From assembly GCA_905221235.1 (NCBI GenBank), contig CAJNCJ010000004.1, positions 1 to 64,000 of the forward strand: 64,000 bases of DNA, written 5' to 3'. A model generated the notes under the pieces. It ran no database searches, was not told the DNA's origin, and saw only the letters and a program-made list of their open reading frames with translations. The DNA comes from a bacterium. GTDB lineage: Bacteria > Bacillota > Bacilli > Lactobacillales > Streptococcaceae. Below, in pieces: positions 18,715 to 27,408 of this stretch. Position numbers and translations under genes: made by a program. Numbering within the stretch: the stretch's first letter is position 1; each line of letters begins with the position of its first letter.

Positions 18715-21700
18715 CTAAATCTTAAGCAAGGTTTGACCTGCTCTTTCGTGTTCCTTGTTAATTTCTTGGATGGCCACCCGTCCGAACTCGTGACCTGCGA
18801 TTTGGATAACAATGTCGCCATCACCAGAAAAACCACCTTGTGGACTAACACCAGCCATGGCATTTACTACTGCACTGCTGACTACTCGTCCTAGCGTTTG
18901 GATAAATCCTGTATTTTCAAGTGGTACGACTGCCTCTTTACCAGCTTCACCAATCATGGCGATTGTTGGGCTATCGACGATACCACCACGGGCAAGACGA
19001 GGAAGGCTAACTGTGCTTACACTTCCAATCCATCCTAGACCAGGCAAGTTTCTGACAACATCTAAAACACCATTGATCATGCCGATGAAGCCATTGACTA
19101 CATTTTCAATCGTTCCAAGAACCGCATTAACAGCACTCTTAAATGCTCCGCCTACTGCCTCACCGACCATTTGACCAGCGTTTACGAAGATACCTTTTAC
19201 AGTTTCCCAAACGCCACTAAAGAAGTCACCGATAGAGCTGAAAGCATCTTTTACTGCGTTGTATGCATTAGTGAACATCTCACCAAACCAGTTTGAAACG
19301 CTAGAAAGCGCACTTGTAACATCGTTCCATCTTTCACCAAACCAAGAACCTAGTTTGCTAAAGATGTTTGTTAGACCAGTCCATGCTTTTTGGAACATGT
19401 CCGTAAACCATGCACCGATATTAGCCAAAGCACTAGTCACATCCGCCCAACGTTGTCCGAACCATGAGCCAATTGGCGTGAAGATATTAACGATAGCGTC
19501 CCATGCTCCTTGGAATACACCAGAGAACCACTCTCCGATACCAGAGAAGATAGCTACAATGGCATCCCATGCTTGCTGGAACTTCTCGCTAAACCATTGG
19601 CCTATTGGCTCAAAGATTTCTTGTAGTTTCGTCCATAAACCGCTGAAAAATTCGCCAATCGATTGACAAATACCACTGATAAAATCACATAGTCCTTGCC
19701 ATGCGGTTTTAGCAAATTCAACAACAGTGTCCCAGTTTTGGTAGAGCAAGACACCGATAGCAATTAAGGCTGCAATAGCTGCAATAACCAAAGTTATCGG
19801 GCTGGTCAAGACTGCAATAGCTCCATTGAGTGCCCATGTTGCAGCAGCTGCAACTCCTGCTGCAACCGATTGAGCGATTTCCGCTGCTGCTGCAAGCCCC
19901 ATTTGTGCAGCATGAACGCCCCAAGCTAGTGCTGATTTACCAAGTTCTAGAGCAGTTTTTCCTAGCTCTACAATCAATTTACCTGAATTGACTACAAAGT
20001 CTTTCGCATACAACGCATTCAAATAGATGGTTTCTCCGAAGCTGACCAATTTATCAAATGTCAAAGCTTTCAAAGCCAGTCCAAGGTTTTTAATTCCGCT
20101 AACAATAAAGGAAACCTTGCCACTTAATAATTCGAATGCTCCTGCAAGCCCTCCAGCTTGTTCAGCCCAAGACAAGAGCTTAATTCCTTGCCATACGGTT
20201 GCAAGTGTACCAATCACATTAGCGACCGTAGAGATAATCTCTTTATTTTCTTTACACCAATCTGAAAAAGCAGTAAAACCATCAGCCACTAGCTTGATTG
20301 TATCAGCTAGTAACTTCAATGCTTCCAGTATGATACCGCCTAGTAAATCAGCGACGGTTTCAATACTTATGCCGAATGTGTTAGACAAGAACTCTGCGAA
20401 AGGCTTCCAACTTCCTTCCCAAAGTATTAGAATAATATCAATTAGTCCGTTAAAAGCATTAGCAATAGAGTCAATAGCAGGGGCTACATGTTCATCGTAG
20501 ACACTACTCAACCCATCGCCAAACTTATCAACAACACTTTCAATAGTTTCAAATATCGGAGCTACAATGTCCAAAAGACTTTGAAGCATTGATGAAATTT
20601 TAGGAGCGCTTGTCACAACGACTTTTTCAAAACCTTTAAACAAACTTCCTGCTAATTTGCTACCGACTTCAACAATGGTAGATGTCAAGCTTAATAGAGT
20701 TGACACAATAGCGCTACCGATACGAACCGCACCAGTTGAAGTAATGACATCGTAGAAAGCACTAGAAAAGGCCTGAGCGATATTTCCTACAGCCTCTGCA
20801 ATGTTACCAATATTATCAAACAAAGCGACTAGCGCCCTGATAATCCGTTCTTTCTGCCTTTCAAGGCCGTTCGCAATACTTTCAGTAAGGAGTACACCAA
20901 TACCAACTCCGATAGTGGCTAACGAACCAGCAATTTGTCCCAAAGCATAAGCAATTTTCTCGGTCATGCGGTTAAAGGCATTTACAACTCTTGGATCAGT
21001 AGCGATTTCTTCAAGAGTTTTCTTGATTCGCTCTAAAGCAGCTTTAATACGCTCTAAACCTTCTGGCCTAAAGGCTGCATCAAAACCTTTTTTAAAGAGG
21101 TCAAACAACCCTTTTAACTTATCTCCGAGGCCGTCGAAAATGCTCTTGAACTGGTTGCCCATGTCGGTCAACTCGACTTCTGGCAAGATGTCTTTGAAAG
21201 GTCCGCCACCGCCTCCCTTTCCTTTACCACCTTTGCCTCCGCCACCGCCTCCTCCGCCACCAGTACCGCCTGCGTCGTCGTCTTTTGGTTTTTGCAAGAT
21301 GTTAATCTCATCAAATCCCAATAGACCAAGCAATTCTTTAGCAGCTTTCTTAGCGTTTTTGGCTGAGTCTCCAAGATTATCAGCAAGTCCTCCTGCTGAA
21401 TCTCCAGCGTCGTCTACTGCGTCAGCAAGGTCTCCTGCTCCGCCTGCAGCGTCTTTCATGGCGTTACCCATGTCTCCAACTGCTCCACCAACGCCATCTT
21501 TCACCGTAGCCTTCTTGTTAAACATTAAAGCGATAAACTCTGCAAGTTTAGCTGTAACATTCTTCAAGACCATAGCAAAAGAGTTCAAAACAGGCATAAT
21601 CGCATTGATAATCGGCAACATAGCGTTACCTAAGTTCAATGCACTATCTTTCATCAGTGATTTAAACAAGCTGATACTACTATTGACCGAGTTGGACAAG

Positions 21701-22404
21701 GTATCACCATACTTGGCTGTGGCCTGTTCCAAGATTGCCATCAGACGGATTTGTTGTTGGGTTTGGTAGTCCAATTGTTGCCAGCTTTGTCCGTTTGCGA
21801 ACTTCTTAAAGGCTTCTGTGGACTCAATCATAGCCACATTGACGTTGATTCCTAGGTCTTCAATCGCTTCCGTGTTCCCTAGCAAACCTGAACGAATCCG
21901 CTCCATAACGTCTGTAATGCTACGCCCTGAACCTTCAGCAATAACTGCCGATGTCTGTAACATCTTAGCGGTATAAGCACTTAGCTTGTTAGTATCTTTG
22001 ATAAATCCAGAAAATAGGTTTGAGTAGACTGCACCGTAGTTGGTCGCCTCACCCACACCCATATTCATTGCGTTAGCGTTATCGTTAACCCATTTTAAGA
22101 AAGATTGCGAACTCTCGCCCATCTGGCGCTTGATTTGGTTCATAGACGCTGATACTTCAAGAGCAGTCTGCGCTGAATACATCCCAACATCAAGCATTTT
22201 CTTACCAAGAATTGCAAAACCAGCGAACTTAGCTAGCTTGCCAAATGCACTACCGATAGAATTCGACTGCTCACGAACTTTGGCAGTGGCATTTTTCACT
22301 TGGTCAGATGTTCCTTTGACCTGATTCTCGACTTCTTTCATCTTCTTCCTGAAAGGCGCTATCTCAGCGTCAATCATAACTTTTAATTCATCAAGAGTTG
22401 CCAT
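18715..22404 (-). CDS. Tail tape measure protein
   Basis: A 1229-residue tape measure protein, which sets tail length and passes into the host envelope at DNA injection. The N-terminus is helical (MATLDELKVMIDAEIAPFRK). A glycine/lysine-rich linker lies at about residues 378-402. Several hydrophobic segments follow (for example IAVLTSPITLVIAAIAALIA). A tryptophan-rich tandem unit, of the type IFSGIGEWFSGVFQGAWDAI, is repeated six or more times between about 930 and 1100. The C-terminus has VSLPRLARGGIVDSPTIAMI, a signature of siphovirus tape measures. It overlaps the upstream tail-chaperone frame by 14 bp. Confidence 0.95.
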   Translation of the reverse strand: MATLDELKVMIDAEIAPFRKKMKEVENQVKGTSDQVKNATAKVREQSNSIGSAFGKLAKFAGFAILGKKMLDVGMYSAQTALEVSASMNQIKRQMGESSQSFLKWVNDNANAMNMGVGEATNYGAVYSNLFSGFIKDTNKLSAYTAKMLQTSAVIAEGSGRSITDVMERIRSGLLGNTEAIEDLGINVNVAMIESTEAFKKFANGQSWQQLDYQTQQQIRLMAILEQATAKYGDTLSNSVNSSISLFKSLMKDSALNLGNAMLPIINAIMPVLNSFAMVLKNVTAKLAEFIALMFNKKATVKDGVGGAVGDMGNAMKDAAGGAGDLADAVDDAGDSAGGLADNLGDSAKNAKKAAKELLGLLGFDEINILQKPKDDDAGGTGGGGGGGGGKGGKGKGGGGGPFKDILPEVELTDMGNQFKSIFDGLGDKLKGLFDLFKKGFDAAFRPEGLERIKAALERIKKTLEEIATDPRVVNAFNRMTEKIAYALGQIAGSLATIGVGIGVLLTESIANGLERQKERIIRALVALFDNIGNIAEAVGNIAQAFSSAFYDVITSTGAVRIGSAIVSTLLSLTSTIVEVGSKLAGSLFKGFEKVVVTSAPKISSMLQSLLDIVAPIFETIESVVDKFGDGLSSVYDEHVAPAIDSIANAFNGLIDIILILWEGSWKPFAEFLSNTFGISIETVADLLGGIILEALKLLADTIKLVADGFTAFSDWCKENKEIISTVANVIGTLATVWQGIKLLSWAEQAGGLAGAFELLSGKVSFIVSGIKNLGLALKALTFDKLVSFGETIYLNALYAKDFVVNSGKLIVELGKTALELGKSALAWGVHAAQMGLAAAAEIAQSVAAGVAAAATWALNGAIAVLTSPITLVIAAIAALIAIGVLLYQNWDTVVEFAKTAWQGLCDFISGICQSIGEFFSGLWTKLQEIFEPIGQWFSEKFQQAWDAIVAIFSGIGEWFSGVFQGAWDAIVNIFTPIGSWFGQRWADVTSALANIGAWFTDMFQKAWTGLTNIFSKLGSWFGERWNDVTSALSSVSNWFGEMFTNAYNAVKDAFSSIGDFFSGVWETVKGIFVNAGQMVGEAVGGAFKSAVNAVLGTIENVVNGFIGMINGVLDVVRNLPGLGWIGSVSTVSLPRLARGGIVDSPTIAMIGEAGKEAVVPLENTGFIQTLGRVVSSAVVNAMAGVSPQGGFSGDGDIVIQIAGHEFGRVAIQEINKEHERAGQTLLKI

Positions 22405-22741
22405 TTACTTCCTCCTTCCTTTTGCGATTGTGTCTTTCTGCAAAATCACGCATCTGTTCCTTATGCAACAAAAGCGCTTGTCTCTGTCGTTCCTGTTCTA
22501 CCGCTTGTTGTTCTTCTACAAACAACTCAGGCGCATATTCCCAGAACTCAAAGACCTTGGCATCCTTGGATAACAATAAAGAAACATGATTGGATATCAT
22601 CTGCGAAAGTCTATAAGAATCAATAATCTTTTCTTTACGCTCTTGGATTTTGACACGGTTATAGCTTTCAATCATTTCCCTGATTTCAAACACGGTAAAA
22701 TCCCAAAAATCAAGAGGCTTACCCCCAATGTCCAAAAACAT
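22391..22741 (-). CDS. Tail assembly chaperone, downstream frame (gpT-like)
   Basis: A 116-residue frame between the gpG-like gene and the tape measure, in the position of lambda gpT. The protein-like reading in this frame continues upstream of the first ATG without a stop to about 22850 (for example VILTVTQIIERLYPM), which suggests production as a -1 fusion with the upstream gene. An independent start at 22741 behind GAGAGG is also possible. The visible part starts MFLDIGGKPLDFWDFTVFEI and ends in a charged helix. Confidence 0.75.
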   Translation of the reverse strand: MFLDIGGKPLDFWDFTVFEIREMIESYNRVKIQERKEKIIDSYRLSQMISNHVSLLLSKDAKVFEFWEYAPELFVEEQQAVEQERQRQALLLHKEQMRDFAERHNRKRKEEVNGNS

Positions 22742-22779
22742 AGGGTAAAGCCTCTCAATAATCTGCGTTACTGTTAAGA

Positions 22780-23160
22780 TTACTCGACTACTGTCATTTT
22801 CTTCTTGGAAGTTTTCTTGTCCTTGCTTCCTCGTGGAGTAAAACCCGATACTTCAAATAGTGGCATTAAAACCTCTGTCATGAAAGTTGTTTGGTCTCCA
22901 CCGTTATCCACGTATTCATCGTATAGATCATAGACATCCTCAAGAGAATAGCCATTCTCATACTTCTGCAAAGCTCCATGAATCAAAAGCAATACAACTT
23001 TTAAAGGAGGCAGTGGAAACTCTTCCCCAGCCTCAGGCATGAAGATTTTCAATAAGTTCATACCGATTTTTTCTTCAACTTTTGCTGCTTGATGAGATGA
23101 AAGTCGTAGTTTCAACTCTTTCTCATCGCTAATCTTCCAAATTGAGTAAGGTAACGCCAT
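22780..23160 (-). CDS. Tail assembly chaperone (gpG-like)
   Basis: A 126-residue protein just after the major tail protein, in the place of lambda gpG. It begins MALPYSIWKISDEKELKLRL and has a hydrophobic middle PPLKVVLLLIHGALQKYENG; the tail KDKKTSKKKMTVVE is basic. Such chaperones coat the tape measure during tail assembly. A slippery heptamer lies 20 codons before its stop, so a fraction of ribosomes should make a longer gpGT-type protein. Confidence 0.8.
   Translation of the reverse strand: MALPYSIWKISDEKELKLRLSSHQAAKVEEKIGMNLLKIFMPEAGEEFPLPPLKVVLLLIHGALQKYENGYSLEDVYDLYDEYVDNGGDQTTFMTEVLMPLFEVSGFTPRGSKDKKTSKKKMTVVE
22840..22846 (-). promoter_or_regulatory. Candidate -1 ribosomal slippery heptamer
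   Basis: The minus strand reads TCG GGT TTT ACT in the gpG frame, so G GGT TTT is a proper X XXY YYZ site. After slipping to the -1 frame, reading is open through to the end of the gpT-like frame at 22391. Confidence 0.65.
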
Positions 23161-23164
23161 TTAA

Positions 23165-23578
23165 TTAACCTCCAATTCCGTCTACAAATTCCAACTCTGA
23201 CTGCAAAGCAATTTTAAGGGTGAACTCGATAACGGCATTGACACCGCCACCGCCAAGCTTAACAGATACTTGACCTTCAAAATGAACTTTAGTGTTGTCT
23301 GGGTAAGTCTGCTCAAAGAAAAGTTTTGTCTTGTTGTCTGCCGCGTTACGCAAAATACGATAAGGTGCGGTTGCGCTATCGTTCTTGTAAGAGAATTTGT
23401 ATTCCAATTCTCCTGCGTCCCCAATACCGAACTCGTACTTCTTAACTTTATCTTCAAGGGTAGTATTCTCTACTTTTTCAGGCTCAATACCGAATTCAGG
23501 TACTTCCTTAAGTCCTGCAAGTTTAGTATAAGTTCCTTTAGCTGTACCATAAGCTAACGTAATTCCATTTGCTAACAT
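23165..23578 (-). CDS. Major tail (tube) protein
   Basis: A 137-residue beta-rich protein in the tube-protein position before the tail chaperones. MLANGITLAYGTAKGTYTKL begins it, and the middle EFGIEPEKVENTTLEDKVKK and the C-terminal VSVKLGGGGVNAVIEFTLKI fit small siphoviral tail tube proteins. The length is at the short end of the family. It lies 5 bp upstream of the gpG-like gene. Confidence 0.82.
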   Translation of the reverse strand: MLANGITLAYGTAKGTYTKLAGLKEVPEFGIEPEKVENTTLEDKVKKYEFGIGDAGELEYKFSYKNDSATAPYRILRNAADNKTKLFFEQTYPDNTKVHFEGQVSVKLGGGGVNAVIEFTLKIALQSELEFVDGIGG

Positions 23579-23580
23579 GT

Positions 23581-23949
23581 TTAATTCTCCATTCTAAATT
23601 GAAAAACAAGCTCTGAGTGTAAGTCAACGACACCTTCAAAACGCATGACCTTATGTCTCAAATGAGACGGGTCTGGTACGTCTTGACAGTCGGTTCTTCG
23701 CAAACCTAAAGACTCAAAAATCTGATTGATTTTAACAGCTAACTCACTAGTGCTGGTATCGTCAAAGATATCCACTTTGTAGCGGATAGAAGATTTCTGT
23801 TCCTGGTCATCGAACCATTCACCGGGCTTGTTCTGCTCTTCCAAAAAAATAACGACTGGGAAAGTCTCCCAATCGCTAGGGTATGTATCTGTCACATTAT
23901 CTGCGACTTTTTGCAATTCTTTAAAAATAACAGGCTTGATATTGATCAT
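23581..23949 (-). CDS. Tail completion / terminator protein
   Basis: A 122-residue protein between the HK97-gp10-like gene and the tube protein. It begins MINIKPVIFKELQKVADNVT and contains DWETFPVVIFLEEQNKPGEW and YKVDIFDDTSTSELAVKINQ, which fit the alpha/beta fold of minor capsid / tail terminator proteins that cap the tail tube. It overlaps its upstream neighbour by one base. Confidence 0.75.
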   Translation of the reverse strand: MINIKPVIFKELQKVADNVTDTYPSDWETFPVVIFLEEQNKPGEWFDDQEQKSSIRYKVDIFDDTSTSELAVKINQIFESLGLRRTDCQDVPDPSHLRHKVMRFEGVVDLHSELVFQFRMEN

Positions 23950-24458
23950 TATATTTGTTCTCTTATCTTTCTACGGACATAATTCGAAATATTCTTAGAC
24001 ACACGCTCTTGATTGTCTCTCAAAGCTGGATAAAGATAAGGCTGGGCAGGTTGACCATACATCTTGTAGAACTCCCCAATTTTTTGAAAATGGTAAGGTC
24101 CTACATTGATTTGGTCTTCATGCACATACCAAGGACTGGAGCGATAAGACACGCTGACTTCTGGAGAGATACCAGAATGGCTAGCTTGCCCTTTAGGTCC
24201 TGTACCAAACTCAACATAAGGAGCATAATGTAGATTAGTGTAAACCTCGCCTATAGCCTTATCTCCGTCCATTTTAACCCTAGTCTTAATGCTGTTTCTA
24301 AGTTCTCCATTGTTCCCTGGCGCTAATCTCTTAGCATCGGCTTGGACAATGGTTTTAGCTGCATGATGAACCGCTTTTGAAACAATGTCTCGTTGTGCAA
24401 CATCTGACAACTTTCTGAACTTAGCTATAAGCCTATCTGCCCCTAGTAGCTCTGACAC
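23949..24458 (-). CDS. HK97 gp10-family head-tail protein
   Basis: A 169-residue protein of the HK97 gp10 family that helps to join head and tail. Family marks are the N-terminal RLIAKFRKLSDVAQRDIVSK, then the region ending GEVYTNLHYAPYVEFGTGPKG, and PAQPYLYPALRDNQERVSKN. It overlaps the preceding adaptor gene by 26 bp. Confidence 0.88.
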   Translation of the reverse strand: MSELLGADRLIAKFRKLSDVAQRDIVSKAVHHAAKTIVQADAKRLAPGNNGELRNSIKTRVKMDGDKAIGEVYTNLHYAPYVEFGTGPKGQASHSGISPEVSVSYRSSPWYVHEDQINVGPYHFQKIGEFYKMYGQPAQPYLYPALRDNQERVSKNISNYVRRKIREQI

Positions 24459-24771
24459 GCTCTAACTCCAAAACTTGATGATATGTGTAGACCTTTTTAG
24501 AAATAACCTTGTGAGTCACTTCCGTTTGGCTATCGATACACACACCATCTTTTACTTTGATAGTAGCTGACTTGTTGGCATTTGCGTTCAAAATATCGTT
24601 GACACGCTCACCATACAGCTCAGATTGTAACTTGCTACTAGCTGGCCACAATTCAAGACGAACTGTCTCAGTTCCCTTGGCATACCCTTCTTTTACGACA
24701 CCTTCTTCTGTGACAGTCTTTTCAAACCGTCGCATCGGATAGGGTTTCAGTCTACTCTGCTTCAAAAACAT
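24433..24771 (-). CDS. Head-tail adaptor protein
   Basis: A 112-residue beta-rich protein in the head-closure position, analogous to SPP1 gp16. It contains RRFEKTVTEEGVVKEGYAKG and VRLELWPASSKLQSELYGER, and ends YTYHQVLELERVRATRGR. It overlaps both neighbours, which is normal for a tightly packed connector block. The assignment rests on order and fold impression. Confidence 0.75.
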   Translation of the reverse strand: MFLKQSRLKPYPMRRFEKTVTEEGVVKEGYAKGTETVRLELWPASSKLQSELYGERVNDILNANANKSATIKVKDGVCIDSQTEVTHKVISKKVYTYHQVLELERVRATRGR

Positions 24772-25063
24772 GGCCTGCCACCCTTGCTAGTCTGTGCATG
24801 CGTATACGCTGTAAAAGACCCGTAGACAGGCCGTTTTCTCCGTAGACTACTGCTATACCACCTTCGGTTCTAGAGTGCTCTCCTTCCGCTCCTGAGCGGT
24901 TGTGGAGCTCAATAGCAACCTCTGGTATTAAAAGACTTAAAGCAGGTGTCAAAGATGTGCGATTAGTCTCTGACAAGATAAGATTTGTAGCCCTCGTTTG
25001 GAGCAACATGAGAAGCTGAGTATCTTCTTCGCCTGTCATTTTCTTCAGCAACTCTATAGACAT
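24752..25063 (-). CDS. Head-tail connector protein
   Basis: A 103-residue mostly helical protein, first of the connector block after the capsid, like SPP1 gp15 / HK97 gp6. MSIELLKKMTGEEDTQLLML leads, followed by LIPEVAIELHNRSGAEGEHS and YGENGLSTGLLQRIRMHRLA, a typical end for gp6-like connectors. Confidence 0.8.
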   Translation of the reverse strand: MSIELLKKMTGEEDTQLLMLLQTRATNLILSETNRTSLTPALSLLIPEVAIELHNRSGAEGEHSRTEGGIAVVYGENGLSTGLLQRIRMHRLARVAGHVFEAE

Positions 25064-25064
25064 A

Positions 25065-25253
25065 TCAATCCTCTTCTAAAAACTCAGGTTCAGGGAGGGT
25101 TTCTTCAAGAACATCTGAGATAGCGACACCATTGCTGGCAAAATTGTCAGCCAGCTCAGCATAGCGCTCCTCAGTAATCTCAAGTTCCTCCCCTGCCAGT
25201 CGTTTCACATTTGATTCCCAATCATAGAAATCTTGTTTGATTTTAAATTTCAT
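25065..25253 (-). CDS. Small head-region protein (62 aa)
   Basis: A 62-residue acidic protein directly after the capsid gene (MKFKIKQDFYDWESNVKRLA, then EELEITEERYAELADNFASN). Similar small proteins stand between capsid and connector genes in many streptococcal phages. It may be a minor head protein; no motif fixes a function. Confidence 0.65.
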   Translation of the reverse strand: MKFKIKQDFYDWESNVKRLAGEELEITEERYAELADNFASNGVAISDVLEETLPEPEFLEED

Positions 25254-25262
25254 AACTAAGAC

Positions 25263-26288
25263 CTATTTCTTACCAGTTTTTTCTTTCCAGTTAGCTGAGT
25301 CAGAGCCTGGTGCATTGGTTGAGCTAGTGATGTCTTTGATAGCAACATAGACTTTATCTTCATGCGTTACTGTATCACCTTCTTTATAGGCTGTTCCAGT
25401 CTTCCACGCTTTAGCACGGTTCACGACTTTACCTTGAGTAGATGGTTTAGCTTCAGGTTTAGAATCCGCGATGGTGATGATGTATTTCTTGAAGTGTTCA
25501 AGAACAAACGCACCAGTGTAAAGCAATTGCTCTACCAATTCACCAAATCGGCCTGGAATATTATCGTTGTACTTAGTGTTATCTACTTGCACTGGAGATG
25601 TTACAACACCTGGAGCAGTAGCAAGGGCATTAACACCTTTCAAGAATTTAGAAGGTACTTTGTAGACTGTGTAATCATCCAATTCACCAACATATCCTTT
25701 TCCAAGAACTTTCTTATCTGCGTCACCATGTGGTAGACGAACGATTTCAGACTTGATCGCTTTGTAGAATTTTGGTGTTACAAAAAGCAAACGCTCTTTT
25801 GTAATTCCAAGCTCATCAAGTTTCTCAGAAACATCAAGGATTGCGTTGTATGCGTTGTTCGCTCCTGTTTCTTTGCCCATAGTAACATTGTCGCTAACAT
25901 TACCAAGTGCTGCACCAAAACGTAGTTCATCAAGATATGGAGCTACTACTTCTGCTGCTTGACGTGCAATAACGTAATTGATATTTACTTGACCGTTAGA
26001 GTCACGTTCGTCCAATTGGTCTACGAAACGACCCCAATATTTTTCTTCGTCAAGGGTATAAACCTTTTCTTCAACTTCAACGTGGTCAAATTCGTTGTCT
26101 TTGTTACGTTTGTAGTCTTTCAGTTCTGTTGTATTACCAGTTGCTACTGTGAAAGAGCGACCTTGCAACGTCACTGCATCACTTGATGTTACAAGTGGTG
26201 TTGAATATGAGTTTACCGCAAGCACATCTTCAATAATCCCTAGATGTTTCTTGCGTGATTCTGCTGTATTTAATTCTTCAAATGCCAT
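25263..26288 (-). CDS. Major capsid protein with C-terminal CBM-like domain
   Basis: A 341-residue HK97-fold major capsid protein. MAFEELNTAESRKKHLGIIE opens it; VNSYSTPLVTSSDAVTLQGR, EEKYWGRFVDQLDERDSNGQ and YNDNIPGRFGELVEQLLYTG fit this streptococcal family. The last 50 residues form a separate module: AWKTGTAYKEGDTVTHEDKV, then VYVAIKDITSSTNAPGSDS, then ANWKE. That W-Y-GD-V-Y-A-W spacing resembles type 5/12 carbohydrate-binding modules. It would sit on the outer capsid surface. Confidence 0.92.
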   Translation of the reverse strand: MAFEELNTAESRKKHLGIIEDVLAVNSYSTPLVTSSDAVTLQGRSFTVATGNTTELKDYKRNKDNEFDHVEVEEKVYTLDEEKYWGRFVDQLDERDSNGQVNINYVIARQAAEVVAPYLDELRFGAALGNVSDNVTMGKETGANNAYNAILDVSEKLDELGITKERLLFVTPKFYKAIKSEIVRLPHGDADKKVLGKGYVGELDDYTVYKVPSKFLKGVNALATAPGVVTSPVQVDNTKYNDNIPGRFGELVEQLLYTGAFVLEHFKKYIITIADSKPEAKPSTQGKVVNRAKAWKTGTAYKEGDTVTHEDKVYVAIKDITSSTNAPGSDSANWKEKTGKK

Positions 26289-26310
26289 TTATTTTTCCTC
26301 TTTTCTTTTA

Positions 26311-26835
26311 TTACAAGAAGTCTTTACGCCATTTTTCCGTGACTTCTTGCTGGACTGTTTGTGCATTTTTGATAGGTGCACTGCCTTTCATACGCTCAGA
26401 AACTCCCTTCTGAACCGACTCTTCCCATGCTTTTTGGATAGAGGTAATAGATTCAGATACCGTCTCTGCGCTTGTCAGATCAACCACGTTCACTAATTCC
26501 ACTGGTAAGTCACGTTCACTTAGCATCGCTTTAGCTTCTGCGGTTAATTCCTTGCGAGCAATAGCCTTTTCGCGGTCGGCTAGTTCTTGCTCACGCTGAT
26601 CCAACTGATATTTTTGTTTCTCGTCAGCGTTCATCTTCGCAAGTTTCTTAGCTTCGTTTTCCTTGGCTTCTTGCTCAGCTTCCCATTTAGAGCGCTCGGC
26701 AGATAGCATCTTACCGATTTCAGCACGAGTGAAAGTTCGTTCGTGCTTTTCTTCCTGCACTGTATCAACATTTTCTTGAGTGTCGACATTCTCAGTTGAT
26801 TCAGTAGATACAGTTGCATTGATTTCTTCTGACAT
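26311..26835 (-). CDS. Scaffolding protein (DUF4355)
   Basis: A 174-residue scaffold, which guides procapsid assembly and is later removed. The protein is almost all helix, with an acidic N-terminus and a coiled coil at about residues 50-105 (ERSKWEAEQEAKENEAKKLA, DQREQELADREKAIARKELT). The family is DUF4355. It lies 22 bp upstream of the capsid gene. Confidence 0.88.
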   Translation of the reverse strand: MSEEINATVSTESTENVDTQENVDTVQEEKHERTFTRAEIGKMLSAERSKWEAEQEAKENEAKKLAKMNADEKQKYQLDQREQELADREKAIARKELTAEAKAMLSERDLPVELVNVVDLTSAETVSESITSIQKAWEESVQKGVSERMKGSAPIKNAQTVQQEVTEKWRKDFL

Positions 26836-26933
26836 AATTGTCCTCCAGCGATTACGTCGCCACTCGATAATCTCGCTTTACGTCCGGCGACGGAACAGTA
26901 CAGCTTTTAATGTCATCGGTACAGTTTGGACAA

Positions 26934-26963
26934 TATAAAAACCGTACGGGATTCCATACGGTT
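26934..26963 (-). terminator. Terminator between accessory genes and scaffold
   Basis: AACCGTA, 10 nt, TACGGTT (7-bp stem), then TTTTATATTG on the minus strand, 4 bp after the small membrane peptide gene. Late transcription would have to pass it or start again before the scaffold. Confidence 0.7.
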
Positions 26964-26966
26964 AGG

Positions 26967-27077
26967 TTATTTTTTGATTTCTTTGACTACTTGTTTTACA
27001 AACGCTATGATAAACAGCATTAAAAACAAAAATACCAACCACCCAAAAGCGATTGATACCCAATCCCAGATGAACAT
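26967..27077 (-). CDS. Small single-span membrane peptide (36 aa)
   Basis: A 36-codon gene with a strong GAAAGGAG ribosome site 7 bp before ATG. It encodes MFIWDWVSIAFGWLVF, then LFLMLFIIAFVK, then QVVKEIKK: one hydrophobic helix of about 25 residues and a lysine-rich cytoplasmic tail. It lies between the MuF-toxin accessory genes and the scaffold and is closed by its own terminator. It could be a toxin-like peptide, a small holin or an exclusion factor; nothing in the sequence decides. Confidence 0.6.
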   Translation of the reverse strand: MFIWDWVSIAFGWLVFLFLMLFIIAFVKQVVKEIKK

Positions 27078-27098
27078 ATCTTTACTCCTTTCTGAGTA

Positions 27099-27386
27099 TC
27101 ATTTTTGAGGCTTAGCATTCTTTTCCACCCATTTTTTGAAAGCATCAAAAGTATTCATGTTTTTAAGAGACAAATATTTTTCAACTTCTTCAATAGCTTT
27201 ATCGACCGATTTGTCGTCAAAACAATAGCCATTACCCGATAAATCAAAGATTTTATTTCGTGTTTTCTTATCGACAATCCACAAATGTTTTCCGGTCCAA
27301 GCACTCTGTGAATCATAACATTCCTTCGATTGTATCTCAAGTCCGTTATCTTCAATCAATTCTATCATTTTTTTGTATTTGTTCAT
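27099..27386 (-). CDS. Accessory protein near the MuF toxin (95 aa)
   Basis: A 95-residue soluble protein: MNKYKKMIELIEDNGLEIQS, then HLWIVDKKTRNKIFDLSGNG and DDKSVDKAIEEVEKYLS. The start at 27386 is preferred because AAAGGAGAATTTG precedes it. A terminator separates it from the 121-residue gene upstream. It is not a usual head gene and lies in the insertion between MuF protein and scaffold. It may be a second immunity protein or a small antiphage factor. I do not recognise the family. Confidence 0.6.
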   Translation of the reverse strand: MNKYKKMIELIEDNGLEIQSKECYDSQSAWTGKHLWIVDKKTRNKIFDLSGNGYCFDDKSVDKAIEEVEKYLSLKNMNTFDAFKKWVEKNAKPQK

Positions 27387-27408
27387 CAAATTCTCCTTTT
27401 TAAGCATA

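Noticed and set aside
20966..21769. Plus-strand frame of 267 codons rich in proline opposite the tape measure gene
   Set aside because: It is the complement of the glycine-rich linker and helical codons; no start signal.
22780..22830. AAGAAGAAAATG near the gpG stop as the slippery site
   Set aside because: It does not fit X XXY YYZ in the gpG frame; GGGTTTT upstream does.
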